Positions 8,101 through 16,737 of a stretch of DNA of 56,131 nt are shown here, in pieces. The translations under genes were made by a program, and so were the position numbers. Every line of letters begins with the position of its first letter. Positions within the stretch are counted from its first letter, which is position 1. This DNA is from Micavibrio sp. UBA1672 (GTDB lineage: Bacteria; Pseudomonadota; Alphaproteobacteria; Micavibrionales; Micavibrionaceae), in assembly GCA_002320665.1 (NCBI GenBank), contig DCKO01000121.1:1-56131 (forward strand), read 5' to 3'. A model generated the notes under the pieces. That model searched no databases, was not told where the DNA came from, and saw only the letters and a program-made list of their open reading frames with translations.

Positions 8101-9189
8101 ATGAGTAAACCTGCAATTGGTCTGAGTACGCATATCTGGAATAATAATGCGCGGTGCGTGTTATTGCTGGCGCTTTATCCTGTGCTTGTAGCTGTGATTT
8201 TTTGGATTATTGTTTTTTTGCTGGGTATGGGCTCGACCAAAGGCATGTTGCCGCAAGCCGAGATTGATCCTCTTGGCGCGGCGCAAGGAGCTGTATATGT
8301 TACAATTGAATTTCTGCCTTTAATTCTAACGGCTGTCGCAATCTGGTTTATGATTGCATGGTTTTCCCATAGCGCAATGATTAGGAAGCTGGCGCATTCC
8401 CATCCGGTTTCAAGAGAGGAGGAAGCGGAGCTTTATAATTTGCTGGAGAATTTATGTATTTCACGCGGGATTAAGATGCCTAGGCTTGAGATCATAGAAA
8501 CCCATGCTAGAAACGCTTTTGCCAGCGGCATTGATGATAAATCCTATTGTATCACGGTCACAAGAGGCTTGATGAATTCTTTGCAAAAGGATGAATTAGA
8601 AGGTGTGCTGGCGCATGAGCTTACCCATATTATGAATAGAGATGTCCGATTGTTAATTGTCTGTGTTATTTTTACAGGTATGTTTGGCTTTTTAGCGCAG
8701 CTTGCCTGGAGTAATATTCGGTACAGTTTGTTTTATTCACGTGGGCGTCGTGATAATGCTATGGCTACAATTATAGCTATGCTGGTTATTGCGGTGGTGC
8801 TATGGCTTGGTTATTTGGCAACACTTATGATGCGCTTTGCTTTATCCAGAAGGCGTGAATATATGGCTGATGCTGGCGCGATAGAGTTAACTAAAAATCC
8901 TGAGGCTATGATGCGGGCATTGATGCGTATTTCTGGCCGCGATCGCATACCCGAGACTACGGATGATATTGCTATGATGTGTGTTGAAAATCACGTACCA
9001 TTTCTGGGGATGTTTGCTACTCACCCGCCTATTCAAAAACGTATAGAAGCTATTTCTGCAGTAACGAACACGAATATTCCTGATTCGGCATCTTTGCCTC
9101 CTGTTAGTAAAAAAGAACGTTTTATACGTGATAAAGACCAAGATGGGGAGCGCTTGAATCCTTGGTTGATTAGGGGCAGGCGCAAATGA
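8101..9189 (+). CDS. M48 family membrane zinc metalloprotease (HtpX-like)
   Basis: A 362-residue integral membrane protease. It has two N-terminal membrane helices (about 19-44 and 66-88), the zinc-binding HELTH motif at 172-176, two further hydrophobic segments around 183-200 and 221-245, and the third zinc ligand Glu253 in RREYMADAGA. Later, THPPIQKRIEAI is typical of M48 proteins. Such enzymes degrade misfolded membrane proteins. The ATG at 8101 follows immediately after an in-frame GTG; I use the ATG. It is co-directional with lemA at 29 bases, so the two are probably one operon. It differs from classical E. coli HtpX in the longer N-terminus, so I leave the symbol blank. Confidence 0.9.
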   Translation: MSKPAIGLSTHIWNNNARCVLLLALYPVLVAVIFWIIVFLLGMGSTKGMLPQAEIDPLGAAQGAVYVTIEFLPLILTAVAIWFMIAWFSHSAMIRKLAHSHPVSREEEAELYNLLENLCISRGIKMPRLEIIETHARNAFASGIDDKSYCITVTRGLMNSLQKDELEGVLAHELTHIMNRDVRLLIVCVIFTGMFGFLAQLAWSNIRYSLFYSRGRRDNAMATIIAMLVIAVVLWLGYLATLMMRFALSRRREYMADAGAIELTKNPEAMMRALMRISGRDRIPETTDDIAMMCVENHVPFLGMFATHPPIQKRIEAISAVTNTNIPDSASLPPVSKKERFIRDKDQDGERLNPWLIRGRRK

Positions 9190-9253
9190 AGTGTAACTTT
9201 TGTTTGAAATAAACGAATTTAATTGCAAATCATTCGCGAGATCTTTTGATCTT

Positions 9254-9262
9254 TGCTATAAT
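9254..9262 (+). promoter_or_regulatory. Extended -10 promoter element upstream of the BI-1 gene
   Basis: TGCTATAAT is a perfect extended -10 (TGn plus consensus TATAAT), 53 bases before the chosen start codon of the Bax-inhibitor-1 gene. No good -35 box lies at the usual distance (TTCGCG with an 18-bp spacer is the closest), which is common when an extended -10 is present. Assignment is by motif only. Confidence 0.5.
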
Positions 9263-9315
9263 AGAGTATATAAGTTTGATAATCGCATTTTTCAAAAAGA
9301 ATGGAGAAGGATAAA

Positions 9316-10014
9316 ATGCAAACTAATCGTTATTCACAATCTCGTACACAAACCAATATAGATGTTGGTTTGCGTGATCACATGCAAAGCGTATATAATC
9401 GTATGGGATTAGGCGTTATGGTTACAGCGCTCACAGCTTGGGTTGTTTCTAGCTCACCTGACCTTATGATGCTGTTTTTAGGCGGTCCACAGAAATGGAT
9501 TGTTATGCTTGCGCCGCTTGCCATTGTATGGTTTGGATTTAATCCTGCCAGAATGAATTCCAAACAGCTTATGATGGCTTTTTTGGGTGTGAGTTTCCTT
9601 TATGGCGTAAGCTTTTCAGTGATTGCGCTTGCTTTTGCAGGGGCAGATATTGCAAGAGCGTTTTTTGTGACCTCAATAATGTTTGTCGGGCTAAGTATTT
9701 TTGGTTATACGACTAAAAAAGACTTATCTGCTATAGGGACTTTTTGCTTCATGGCAATCATAGGGGTCTTGGTTGTTTCTATGATTGGCTTGTTTGTTGA
9801 GTATTCAAGCGGATTTGAAATGCTTTTGAATATTGTTGTTGTTTTAGCTTTTGCGGGCATGACAGCTTGGGAAACTCAAGCAACAAAAGAACAATATAAT
9901 TCTGCTTATGGTGCTGAGATGAATAGCAGATTGGCTTGGTCATCGGCTCTAAGCTTATATATAAGCTTTGTTGTTATGTTTTCACATATCTTGTCTTTGA
10001 TGTCAGACAGGTAA
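9316..10014 (+). CDS. Bax inhibitor-1/YccA family membrane protein
   Basis: A 232-residue protein with about seven hydrophobic helices starting near residue 30, typical of the BI-1/YccA/YbhL family. Family-like features are the N-terminal DHMQSVYNRMGLGVMVTALT block, a central FGYTTKKDLSAIG loop, and the C-terminal YISFVVMFSHILSLMSDR end. Such inner-membrane proteins are proton- or calcium-leak channels or modulators of FtsH proteolysis. The start is the ATG at 9316, preceded by GGAGAAGG; the ATG at 9301 overlaps that ribosome site and is less likely. It is a single-gene unit between an extended -10 promoter and a strong terminator. Confidence 0.92.
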   Translation: MQTNRYSQSRTQTNIDVGLRDHMQSVYNRMGLGVMVTALTAWVVSSSPDLMMLFLGGPQKWIVMLAPLAIVWFGFNPARMNSKQLMMAFLGVSFLYGVSFSVIALAFAGADIARAFFVTSIMFVGLSIFGYTTKKDLSAIGTFCFMAIIGVLVVSMIGLFVEYSSGFEMLLNIVVVLAFAGMTAWETQATKEQYNSAYGAEMNSRLAWSSALSLYISFVVMFSHILSLMSDR

Positions 10015-10034
10015 AAGTATAGAATTCTCTTTTT

Positions 10035-10061
10035 AAAAGCCCCCAATCGGGGGCTTTTTTT
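10035..10061 (+). terminator. Rho-independent terminator of the BI-1 gene
   Basis: A 10-bp perfect stem (AAAAGCCCCC with GGGGGCTTTT) around an AATC loop, then a T run. It lies 20 bases after the stop codon. A near copy, differing only in the loop, lies after the next gene. Confidence 0.93.
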
Positions 10062-10074
10062 ATGTCTGATTTTC

Positions 10075-10100
10075 TTGACAAAATTTTTGATTTTTATAAA
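10075..10100 (+). promoter_or_regulatory. Weak promoter candidate for the CBS-domain gene
   Basis: A consensus TTGACA at 10075-10080 is followed by TATAAA at 10095-10100, but the 14-bp spacer is shorter than optimal. Other AT-rich -10-like hexamers nearby make the exact site uncertain. The surrounding 190-base gap (10015-10205) holds only the preceding terminator and this candidate. Confidence 0.25.
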
Positions 10101-10205
10101 AATTATATTTGCCTATAGATTATGTTTTTTGGACAATTAGTAGGCAATTAACTTCTTAAAATTATTATGTATTTTTATTGTGGTCTTGCTTAATGAAAGG
10201 AGATT

Positions 10206-10757
10206 ATGATGATGCAAAGTAACGCTAATTTTAAAATTCCCCAAACTGTTATTGATACGCTATCTGGTGTAAAGCCTTTGGTTTTTAGCGCAAAAAGCAA
10301 AGTTTTGGATATTCTCAAGGATATGAGGAAACTCAAAAGAGGGGCCTCTAGTATTGTTGATCATCAAAAACATTTGATTGGAATGGTTACAGAAAAAGAG
10401 ATCATGTACAGAGTTTTTAGTGGTCCTATGGATTGGGTTGAAGGGCTTGATGGCATAATAGAAAATTCGCCTGAGAAACTTTCTGCTTGGGATGTTATGA
10501 TTTCCAATCCAAAAGTTTTGAATCCGTATGATGATATAGATGATGCTCTAGAGTTAATGAAATCATATGGGTATCGCTATATGCCTGTGATTACCAATAA
10601 CCAAAAGGTTGCAGGGATTGTTGATTATTATGATTTATATGAGCATGTTGAGGCGAAAACACGCGATATGATTGATTTTAAGGATAGTTTGATTTCCTAT
10701 TTTGGATATCCTGAATTATATGGTGGTGCGGGTGGCTATAAGTTGCCATGCAGATAG
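10206..10757 (+). CDS. Two-CBS-domain protein
   Basis: A 183-residue soluble protein made almost only of a CBS pair (Bateman module): the first CBS about residues 25-75 (GASSIVDHQKHLIGMVTEKEI) and the second about 95-150 (AWDVMISNPKVLNPYDDIDD, then YRYMPVITNNQKVAGIVDYYDL). CBS pairs bind adenine nucleotides and tune enzymes or transporters. Stand-alone versions often act as regulators. Three ATG codons in a row (10206, 10209, 10212) follow an AAAGGAG site; spacing favours the second or third. It is a single-gene unit ending in a strong bidirectional terminator. The partner is unknown. Confidence 0.88.
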   Translation: MMMQSNANFKIPQTVIDTLSGVKPLVFSAKSKVLDILKDMRKLKRGASSIVDHQKHLIGMVTEKEIMYRVFSGPMDWVEGLDGIIENSPEKLSAWDVMISNPKVLNPYDDIDDALELMKSYGYRYMPVITNNQKVAGIVDYYDLYEHVEAKTRDMIDFKDSLISYFGYPELYGGAGGYKLPCR

Positions 10758-10759
10758 TC

Positions 10760-10785
10760 AAAAGCCCCCGATTGGGGGCTTTTCT
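10760..10785. terminator. Bidirectional Rho-independent terminator between the CBS gene and the MscS gene
   Basis: A 10-bp perfect stem, AAAAGCCCCC with GGGGGCTTTT, around a GATT loop. T-rich sequence follows on the plus strand, and the A-rich arm gives a short U tract on the minus strand. It lies between two convergent genes and can serve both. It has the same arms as the terminator at 10035. Confidence 0.88.
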
Positions 10786-10812
10786 ATTTTTTCTTTTTCT
10801 TTTTTGCTCAAT

Positions 10813-11652
10813 TTAAGCCGCTTTTTTAAGTGTAGCTGTATCGCTACCAACAATATGCAGGTCTCTTTGTGGGTATGGTATAGAGATATTTTCAGCATCG
10901 AAAGTGGTCTTGATTTTTTCAATTAAATCGAACCTTACGCTCCAGTAATCTGCGCTTGCAACCCAAGGGCGAACTACTAAGTTGACGGAGCTATCTGCAA
11001 GTTCTGCAACTGCGATGGTTACATCTTTGTCTTGTAAGATGCGCTCATCTTCTGAAACAATTTTGGCTAGAACATCTTTAACTTTTTTAAGATCATCGTT
11101 GTAACCAACACCAATTACAAGATCAATGCGGCGCTCAGGCTTTGCTGATGCATTTGTAATATTGCCGGAAGTGATAGAGCCATTGGGTACAATAATTAGA
11201 CGATTATCTGCTGTTCTAAATTCTGTAGTAAAGATAGAGATCGCTTCAACTGTTCCTGCTGTTCCTCCTGCTTCAACAAAATCACCAATTTTGAATGGAC
11301 GGAATAAGATAATCATCACGCCTGATGCGAGGTTTGATAAGGAGTCTTGCAAAGACAGGCCAATGGCTAAACCTGCTGCAGCTATTATGGCGGCCAAAGA
11401 TGTTGTTTCGATTCCAAGCTGGCTTAGGGCGGCAATAACGACAAAGACTAAGGCAAGGCTGTAGAGGATGTTTCCTCCAAAGCTGACGAGGGTTTCATCA
11501 ATTTTGGCTTTGGTCATCAGGTTTTTGGCAACACCAACCAATTTTTTGGCAATCCATTTACCAATGATGAAAATGGCAATGGCTGTTACGATTTTCAGGC
11601 CATATAAACTGGCATATTGTATTACGATATCTGTAATTTCTTCCGAGGTCAT
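10813..11652 (-). CDS. Small-conductance mechanosensitive channel (MscS family)
   Basis: A 279-residue MscS-type channel of minimal size, close to E. coli MscS. It has three N-terminal membrane helices. The third is the glycine/alanine-rich pore helix AAIIAAAGLAIGLSLQDSL, followed by FRPFKIGDFVE, the entry to the cytoplasmic beta domain. The vestibule region contains the RLIIVPNGSI and IGVGYNDDL blocks typical of the family. It opens under membrane tension to release solutes on osmotic downshock. The gene is transcribed alone, away from tRNA-Ala. Family call is secure. Confidence 0.94.
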   Translation of the reverse strand: MTSEEITDIVIQYASLYGLKIVTAIAIFIIGKWIAKKLVGVAKNLMTKAKIDETLVSFGGNILYSLALVFVVIAALSQLGIETTSLAAIIAAAGLAIGLSLQDSLSNLASGVMIILFRPFKIGDFVEAGGTAGTVEAISIFTTEFRTADNRLIIVPNGSITSGNITNASAKPERRIDLVIGVGYNDDLKKVKDVLAKIVSEDERILQDKDVTIAVAELADSSVNLVVRPWVASADYWSVRFDLIEKIKTTFDAENISIPYPQRDLHIVGSDTATLKKAA

Positions 11653-11821
11653 GTTTTTTCTCCTTCATCGACCAGATAAATTAATAAGCTCAAATTTATT
11701 TCAAGAATTGTGCCACTATATAGATCATTTTACGTAAAAGTAAAGACTGTGCCTGTAAATCGTGAAAAGATACTTGAAACTTTAGTGAAAACCCGATAAT
11801 ACTTTTTTTCGTTTTCAAGAC

Positions 11822-11897
11822 GGGCCCTTAGCTCAGCTGGGAGAGCGCTTCGCTGGCAGCGAAGAGGTCAGCGGTTCGATCCCGCTAGGGTCCACCA
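11822..11897 (+). tRNA. tRNA-Ala (anticodon GGC)
   Basis: A 76-nt cloverleaf with encoded CCA. The acceptor arm GGGCCCT pairs with AGGGTCC (one G-T wobble). The D arm is GCTC/GAGC. The anticodon stem CTTCG/CGAAG holds the loop CTGGCAG, giving anticodon GGC, which reads GCC and GCU alanine codons. The T arm is AGCGG/CCGCT with a TTCGATC loop. It stands alone between the MscS gene and the convergent 1191-residue gene. Confidence 0.97.
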
Positions 11898-11917
11898 TTT
11901 CTCTGAAAATCCGAAAA

Positions 11918-14900
11918 TTACTTCACAACAAGTTCAGGCAGATATTCTTTATCGAATTCTATGATATTACGACTTAGGCGTTTTAGATCGCGTAGTTCTT
12001 GTTTCATAGCGCGGATAGGTTTTTTGGCATCAATCACACCTTTTGTATGATTGGCAATTTGGTCATTGAAATATTTGGCTACATTTGCTGCGCCGCCTAA
12101 TGGCGCTGCTGCCATATCTGCGGCTAAACGCCCGCCGCCGCCAGCAAGAATACAGACATACCCCATACTTAAATGAACGATCAGGTGATCTTCCAAAAAA
12201 TTATAGACGGCGAATAAGCCCGAGGCTGTACCTGCTCCTGCGACATGCCCTGTTGCGCCGGAATATGTTGTGACACCATCAATCACGCTTTGTGGCATGT
12301 CTTTTGCTGCAATAATTCTTGCGCTTTCAATAATTTCTTTTTGCTCTTGTGGGCTTAGATAATGAAGTCCGAGTTTATCAGTTACTTCTAGAAAAATTCG
12401 GGCAGCTTCAGCGCCATGTTCGCCAAATGATAAAGTGTCCTTGATAGATTGCTGTATTTCGGGATTAGCATCAACGTTGATGGCTGCGGCTGTTAATGTT
12501 AATAATGACCCTATAGCCGTTCCTTTGGTCTCTGGACTAATGGCATTATATTTTTTATGTACATAGGGTATGGCATCATCGCGCAAAGCAGACCAGCCTC
12601 CACGTAATAGCATTTTTGCACCTGTAGCTGAGGCTGAAATTGCTTTTGTGCCTAAAGAAGCTGAGGTCGTAAAGGGTAGGTGGCGCGTGTAATCCAGTGA
12701 CCGGCCTGCATTGAACCCTAATTTTCTTAGCTTATCCCAGTCATTTCTGTGGGATTGTGCACGGTCAAATTGCCTTTCGGTCTTTTTGGCATTGATGCGA
12801 AGTTCGCCTTTTTGCCGTCTAGAGAGGTTTTCCATGAATTGGTCTAAGTGAATCATCTGGGCGCCTGCAACAGTATTGATATGCTGTTGCATTCGGCGTT
12901 CAAGAGTCCAAAGATTTACCTCTGAACCAGGGTTTTCTTTATATTCTTTTAAGGACTCAAGACAATGTGCTGATGATCTTTGTAAGTAATCACGATAAGG
13001 CATATCAGTTAGGCAGCTCCATGATTTGGAGTGCCCGTATGCTTTATTGATGATGTTCATTTCAGGGTCTTCTTCTTGAGGCTCAATGCCCAGCTTATCG
13101 GGCATATTTTCAAGGATAAAAATAAAGCCGATGAGTTCATCCAGCAAAGCTTCATATTTCTCATCTGTTAATTCAAGAGCGTAATCTTCACCACCGATTT
13201 TAAGGTTTAGAGTAGGGTAATCGGATTTTTCAAAAAGGTTTATTGTGTTTTTATCAAGTGTGATATGTTCAGGAACAAGTATACCTGATGGGGTTTCATA
13301 ATATTCACTTTGTGCCGAGAGAGCACGCTCGGCCCGGTTATACTTGGTTTGGGAATGTTTAAAACTTTGGATATTCGCCAGCCCTTGAACGCCTCTATGT
13401 ATACCGAGTGCCGTATAAGATGCTCCTGTTCCTAAAACGGTGGCCATAATGGCTCCGCTAACACCTTGTTCGCTATATCCATATGCGGCGCTTGGAATAG
13501 TTGAAATCAAGTATTTATTGTCTTCGAATAAGCCGATTGCGCCATCATATAGCGGTCTTACCAAGCCCGAAGTTTTGGCAAGTGCGGCAACTGTTCCTAG
13601 CTTAAAGCCCATTGAGGTTGCGGTGGCAGCCCAAGGCGCATGTGATAAATTCTGATAACCATTTAAAACAAACCAGACATCGCCTGTGCTGCGCAAAGAG
13701 GTCTTAAAGTTTTCTGCGAAAAAAAACGGAACTTCATCGGGATCGCGCGGGGCCAGCAAGTTTATGCCGTCGGCCGGAGCATCAAGAATCATATTTAATG
13801 GCCCTTTGATCAATTCAATGCCCTCATTAAGCTGTACTACCGCCTGATCTGATATTAGGCAATGTTCGAAATAGGGGACTTTGACAGGCAGGTGAAAATG
13901 GCATTGTTTAATGGCTTGGACACCGAATTGTTGCTCAACTCCATCACATGACATTTCAGTGACTTCATTTTGAAGGCTTGAGCTAGCAAGGTTGAGCGCT
14001 TCTCCACTCATGAAGGCTTCCTCGCTTATGGCAAATCCGCCTGATACACTAAGCAAACCTGACTGACCCGTTGATGAGCAGGATGAAGCTAATTGATTAG
14101 CCATATCTGCGCCGCCACCTTGATTATTGGCCGCAGACATTAAAAACCAGAAACTTAGGCCTAAGCCAATTGTTAGAACTTTGTTCTGAGCAACAAAACT
14201 GATCACTTCGCCGCCGAAATCTTCCAGAAAATCTGTAAAACCACCAACTAAATCAGCGCCTTCTTGTCCGGTATGGCGACCTAAATGATGAGCAATTTCC
14301 TGCCCTTCTTTGGTTAAATATTTTCTGGATAAGCTTATTGGTGCCAAAGATGAGTCTTCGAGCATTCTGGCCAAATGATTTATTTGCATCCGGTTTTTAT
14401 CTTGTCCGTCCACATGTTTCATGGCACGGTCTAGAATTTTCAGGATATGCATGCTACCAGCTATAGTTTCTCTAAATTCTGCAGAGATCGATTCGAGGTC
14501 AGCAAGAGATGTGTTGTGTTGGTTTATATGCACATCAATTACATTTTGGAGTCTGTCTATATCAGTGCATAATATATCAAGAGGGGATAAATCCTTTTTA
14601 ACAAGACGCTCGCTTGCTTTGTATTTATGACGGATTTTTTTCATTTCCGGGCTGTCAATTATTTGACTGATAACCGTTAATGCCGTGGATAGACCGATCA
14701 TTCTTTTGTTAGAAGTTTCCTCAGCTTCTGGTTTATGTTCACTTAGGCTTGCAAAGCTACCCGATGTTTCTATTTTTGCTTTGCGTTGTTCAATTTTTAC
14801 CAAATCATCATGTTTGACTTCTTCGAGTAAGATATCTTTCATGAAGGCATCAAGGGATTGATCCTCATGATCTAGCGACGCAAAAAGATTTCTGCATATC

Positions 14901-15493
14901 GTGCGTAAATCCTCTGCATCCAGATATAAGTCTTCTGAACTTAAGGTTTGAAGGTCATCGTGTCCTGTTATGTTTTGTAATTCCTTATATAGGAATTCCT
15001 GTAATTTATTCTGGTTTTCACCACCTTTAAAACTACCGAAGATAAATGCGGGGTTTAATTTGAGCTTATATTTTCCTTCTTTTTCTGAAATACCAAAACC
15101 TGAAACAATGCGTCCCGAGATTTCGCCACCATTTTGACGTGCTTCAATCTCTGCCATTTCTTCGGAAACTTCTTCACAGCCATCTTCATGATCATGGTAA
15201 TTCATAAAGTTGGTGCGTTCTGCTTTGTGAGGCTTTACCGAACCGGTAGTGATAAAACGTAGAGCCTGAAACAGATTTTCACGTATATGATCTGTATCTT
15301 GGGTTATGGCGTTGTTCCGGTAACTGGAAACGAAGTCATTAAGCACATCTTGAAATATGTCTTTTCTCATCAGGATGTAGTGTTCATCCCGAAGCATGGC
15401 ATCACGCAGCCGATCTATTGTAGCCGGATCGTAGTCATTAATCTCGGATGCGATTTCATGAGCAATATGCTTAATAGGCTGTTGGAGCAGCAT
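11918..15493 (-). CDS. Very large membrane protein of unknown function, 1191 aa
   Basis: I do not recognise this protein. The first roughly 430 residues are hydrophilic and helix-rich. A clear membrane helix lies at about 436-455 (VLTIGLGLSFWFLMSAAN). It is followed by a segment with several cysteines between about 470 and 545, which would fit an exported, disulfide-bonded region. Further Gly/Ala-rich hydrophobic stretches occur near 620-700 and in the last 200 residues (GSLLTLTAAAI; HLSMGYVCILAGGGG). The C-terminus is basic. It lies 38 bases downstream of the secreted 225-residue gene on the same strand, so the two are probably one transcription unit behind two Fur-like sites. It could be a structural or secretion-associated envelope protein; no enzymatic motif is visible. 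Confidence 0.8.
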   Translation of the reverse strand: MLLQQPIKHIAHEIASEINDYDPATIDRLRDAMLRDEHYILMRKDIFQDVLNDFVSSYRNNAITQDTDHIRENLFQALRFITTGSVKPHKAERTNFMNYHDHEDGCEEVSEEMAEIEARQNGGEISGRIVSGFGISEKEGKYKLKLNPAFIFGSFKGGENQNKLQEFLYKELQNITGHDDLQTLSSEDLYLDAEDLRTICRNLFASLDHEDQSLDAFMKDILLEEVKHDDLVKIEQRKAKIETSGSFASLSEHKPEAEETSNKRMIGLSTALTVISQIIDSPEMKKIRHKYKASERLVKKDLSPLDILCTDIDRLQNVIDVHINQHNTSLADLESISAEFRETIAGSMHILKILDRAMKHVDGQDKNRMQINHLARMLEDSSLAPISLSRKYLTKEGQEIAHHLGRHTGQEGADLVGGFTDFLEDFGGEVISFVAQNKVLTIGLGLSFWFLMSAANNQGGGADMANQLASSCSSTGQSGLLSVSGGFAISEEAFMSGEALNLASSSLQNEVTEMSCDGVEQQFGVQAIKQCHFHLPVKVPYFEHCLISDQAVVQLNEGIELIKGPLNMILDAPADGINLLAPRDPDEVPFFFAENFKTSLRSTGDVWFVLNGYQNLSHAPWAATATSMGFKLGTVAALAKTSGLVRPLYDGAIGLFEDNKYLISTIPSAAYGYSEQGVSGAIMATVLGTGASYTALGIHRGVQGLANIQSFKHSQTKYNRAERALSAQSEYYETPSGILVPEHITLDKNTINLFEKSDYPTLNLKIGGEDYALELTDEKYEALLDELIGFIFILENMPDKLGIEPQEEDPEMNIINKAYGHSKSWSCLTDMPYRDYLQRSSAHCLESLKEYKENPGSEVNLWTLERRMQQHINTVAGAQMIHLDQFMENLSRRQKGELRINAKKTERQFDRAQSHRNDWDKLRKLGFNAGRSLDYTRHLPFTTSASLGTKAISASATGAKMLLRGGWSALRDDAIPYVHKKYNAISPETKGTAIGSLLTLTAAAINVDANPEIQQSIKDTLSFGEHGAEAARIFLEVTDKLGLHYLSPQEQKEIIESARIIAAKDMPQSVIDGVTTYSGATGHVAGAGTASGLFAVYNFLEDHLIVHLSMGYVCILAGGGGRLAADMAAAPLGGAANVAKYFNDQIANHTKGVIDAKKPIRAMKQELRDLKRLSRNIIEFDKEYLPELVVK

Positions 15494-15531
15494 GAGTGAC
15501 CTTTTTGACTGTGACTATTAATCCTGACTTC

Positions 15532-16209
15532 TTAATTCTCATAGGTCTGATAAAATTTTTGACACATATATTGAGCGGCATTCATTTCAGACTTAGGATG
15601 ATGGGCTTGGTCAACGTGGTCTTCATATCTATTCAAAGTACTCGCCGCTGTTAATTTATTGCCTCTATTATTGCTTGCATAAGAATCAAAGCTGGAGCCG
15701 TCACTTATGTCTCCTGTACCCAAAATAAAATCCAGTGTCTTATAATAGTGTAAAGGCGCTTTCTCCCATTCTTCTTTTGATATACGAACTTGTTGATTGT
15801 GTGTACGACCATTTTTTTGCTCAAAATGTGTGCCTGCGGCTATGCCAGTGTCAGGATTAAGCCTCATGGGAACAAAAACAGTAACACCTGGCGTAAAAGC
15901 AGACTGTACTTCCAATGATTTTATAGGAAGACCGGTTTTTTCATCAGTTGCAGTTGTTAGCTTATTACAGTCAACATCACGGCCTAAACCATCTTCATTT
16001 GTGTAATCGCCCTCATGCATAGTGCTGTACTGGAATACATACTCAGGTCCATTAGAGTCTAGTTTCGGGGGTTTTGATAAAACGGTAACGGGTTTTACAG
16101 GAAGATTTGTTTTTACAACATCTGTCGGGGCGGCTATGGCTGCTTGATTGAATGATGTTCCTAATGCGGCTAAAATTGTTGTAGCAAGCCATTTGTTTTT
16201 TATATTCAT
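15532..16209 (-). CDS. Secreted hypothetical protein, 225 aa
   Basis: An exported protein with a classical Sec signal peptide: a basic N-terminus (MNIKNKW), a hydrophobic core ATTILAALGTSF and a probable cut after AIA, near residue 26. The mature part of about 200 residues is polar and has few cysteines (DCNK near 80, MCQK near 215) that could form one disulfide. No known domain is recognised. ATG 16209 is chosen because AAGGA lies 8 bases upstream; the ATG at 16218 overlaps that site. It is first in a two-gene unit with the 1191-residue membrane protein. Two Fur-like operators lie 45-94 bases upstream. Confidence 0.75.
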   Translation of the reverse strand: MNIKNKWLATTILAALGTSFNQAAIAAPTDVVKTNLPVKPVTVLSKPPKLDSNGPEYVFQYSTMHEGDYTNEDGLGRDVDCNKLTTATDEKTGLPIKSLEVQSAFTPGVTVFVPMRLNPDTGIAAGTHFEQKNGRTHNQQVRISKEEWEKAPLHYYKTLDFILGTGDISDGSSFDSYASNNRGNKLTAASTLNRYEDHVDQAHHPKSEMNAAQYMCQKFYQTYEN

Positions 16210-16253
16210 TGTACCCATCCTTAAAAAATAGTTCCGGTATTGAAAGTTTCTTA

Positions 16254-16273
16254 TTGCAAATGAATATCATTTA
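16254..16273 (-). promoter_or_regulatory. Fur-like operator, copy 1
   Basis: On the minus strand the core AATGATATTCATT differs from the classical Fur-box core AATGATAATCATT at one position; 13 of 19 positions match over the full classical box. It forms an AAATGA-ATA-TCATTT inverted repeat on the plus strand. A related copy lies 30 bp away, in a divergent promoter region. The assignment to Fur is by motif resemblance; alphaproteobacteria also use Irr, Mur and RirA with other boxes. Confidence 0.5.
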
Positions 16274-16283
16274 TGATTAGGTG

Positions 16284-16303
16284 TTGCAAGTGATTATCAA
16301 TTA
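16284..16303 (-). promoter_or_regulatory. Fur-like operator, copy 2
   Basis: This site shares 17 of 20 positions with copy 1 as a direct repeat, with start points exactly 30 bp apart (about three helical turns). On the minus strand it reads TTGATAATCACTTGCA, again 13 of 19 matches to the classical Fur box. It lies 34 bases before the start of the 132-residue plus-strand gene, so the pair could control both divergent genes. Confidence 0.5.
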
Positions 16304-16336
16304 CTTTTTCGAAAACTTAATGAAGGTGAGGCCGTG

Positions 16337-16735
16337 ATGGCAAAACAAGAGAGCAAATTTGGTATAAAGCATATTTTTATGTCTGCTGTAATCGGTGGAG
16401 CTATGGGTTTGCTTACTGGCGTTTTTGTTGATCCGACAACATTGGCAGTATCTCACTTTACTGAGGCGGGTTTGTCACAAACCCATGTTACGCAGTTTCT
16501 GGCGGGGGATTTAATTGATGGTTATAGTGACTTTATGATGGAACATGTGTGGGACCCTTTAATGGCTAATTTAGGTATGACAAGTGAAGTTGTAGGCCAG
16601 ACAGCTCAAAATGTTGATATTGTTGCTGGTACGCAGAATATGTTTGCCAATGAAGCGACGACAAGTGTTCTTGGCTCTGGTAGTGAAGCCGAAGTGATTT
16701 CAGGTATGGATATGTCTGCTTTTGGCGGTAGTTAA
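16337..16735 (+). CDS. Hypothetical one-TM small protein, 132 aa
   Basis: I do not recognise this protein. It has a short basic N-terminus (MAKQESKFGIKH), one Gly/Ala-rich hydrophobic segment (about 14-34, MSAVIGGAMGLLTGVFV) and a low-complexity, acidic, Gly/Ser/Met-rich tail ending in MSAFGGS. ATG 16337 follows a strong AAGGTGAGG site and an in-frame GTG. Divergent from the secreted 225-residue gene with two Fur-like sites in between, so it may share iron control with that operon. Its stop is 2 bases from the convergent hydrolase gene. Confidence 0.65.
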   Translation: MAKQESKFGIKHIFMSAVIGGAMGLLTGVFVDPTTLAVSHFTEAGLSQTHVTQFLAGDLIDGYSDFMMEHVWDPLMANLGMTSEVVGQTAQNVDIVAGTQNMFANEATTSVLGSGSEAEVISGMDMSAFGGS

Positions 16736-16737
16736 TC

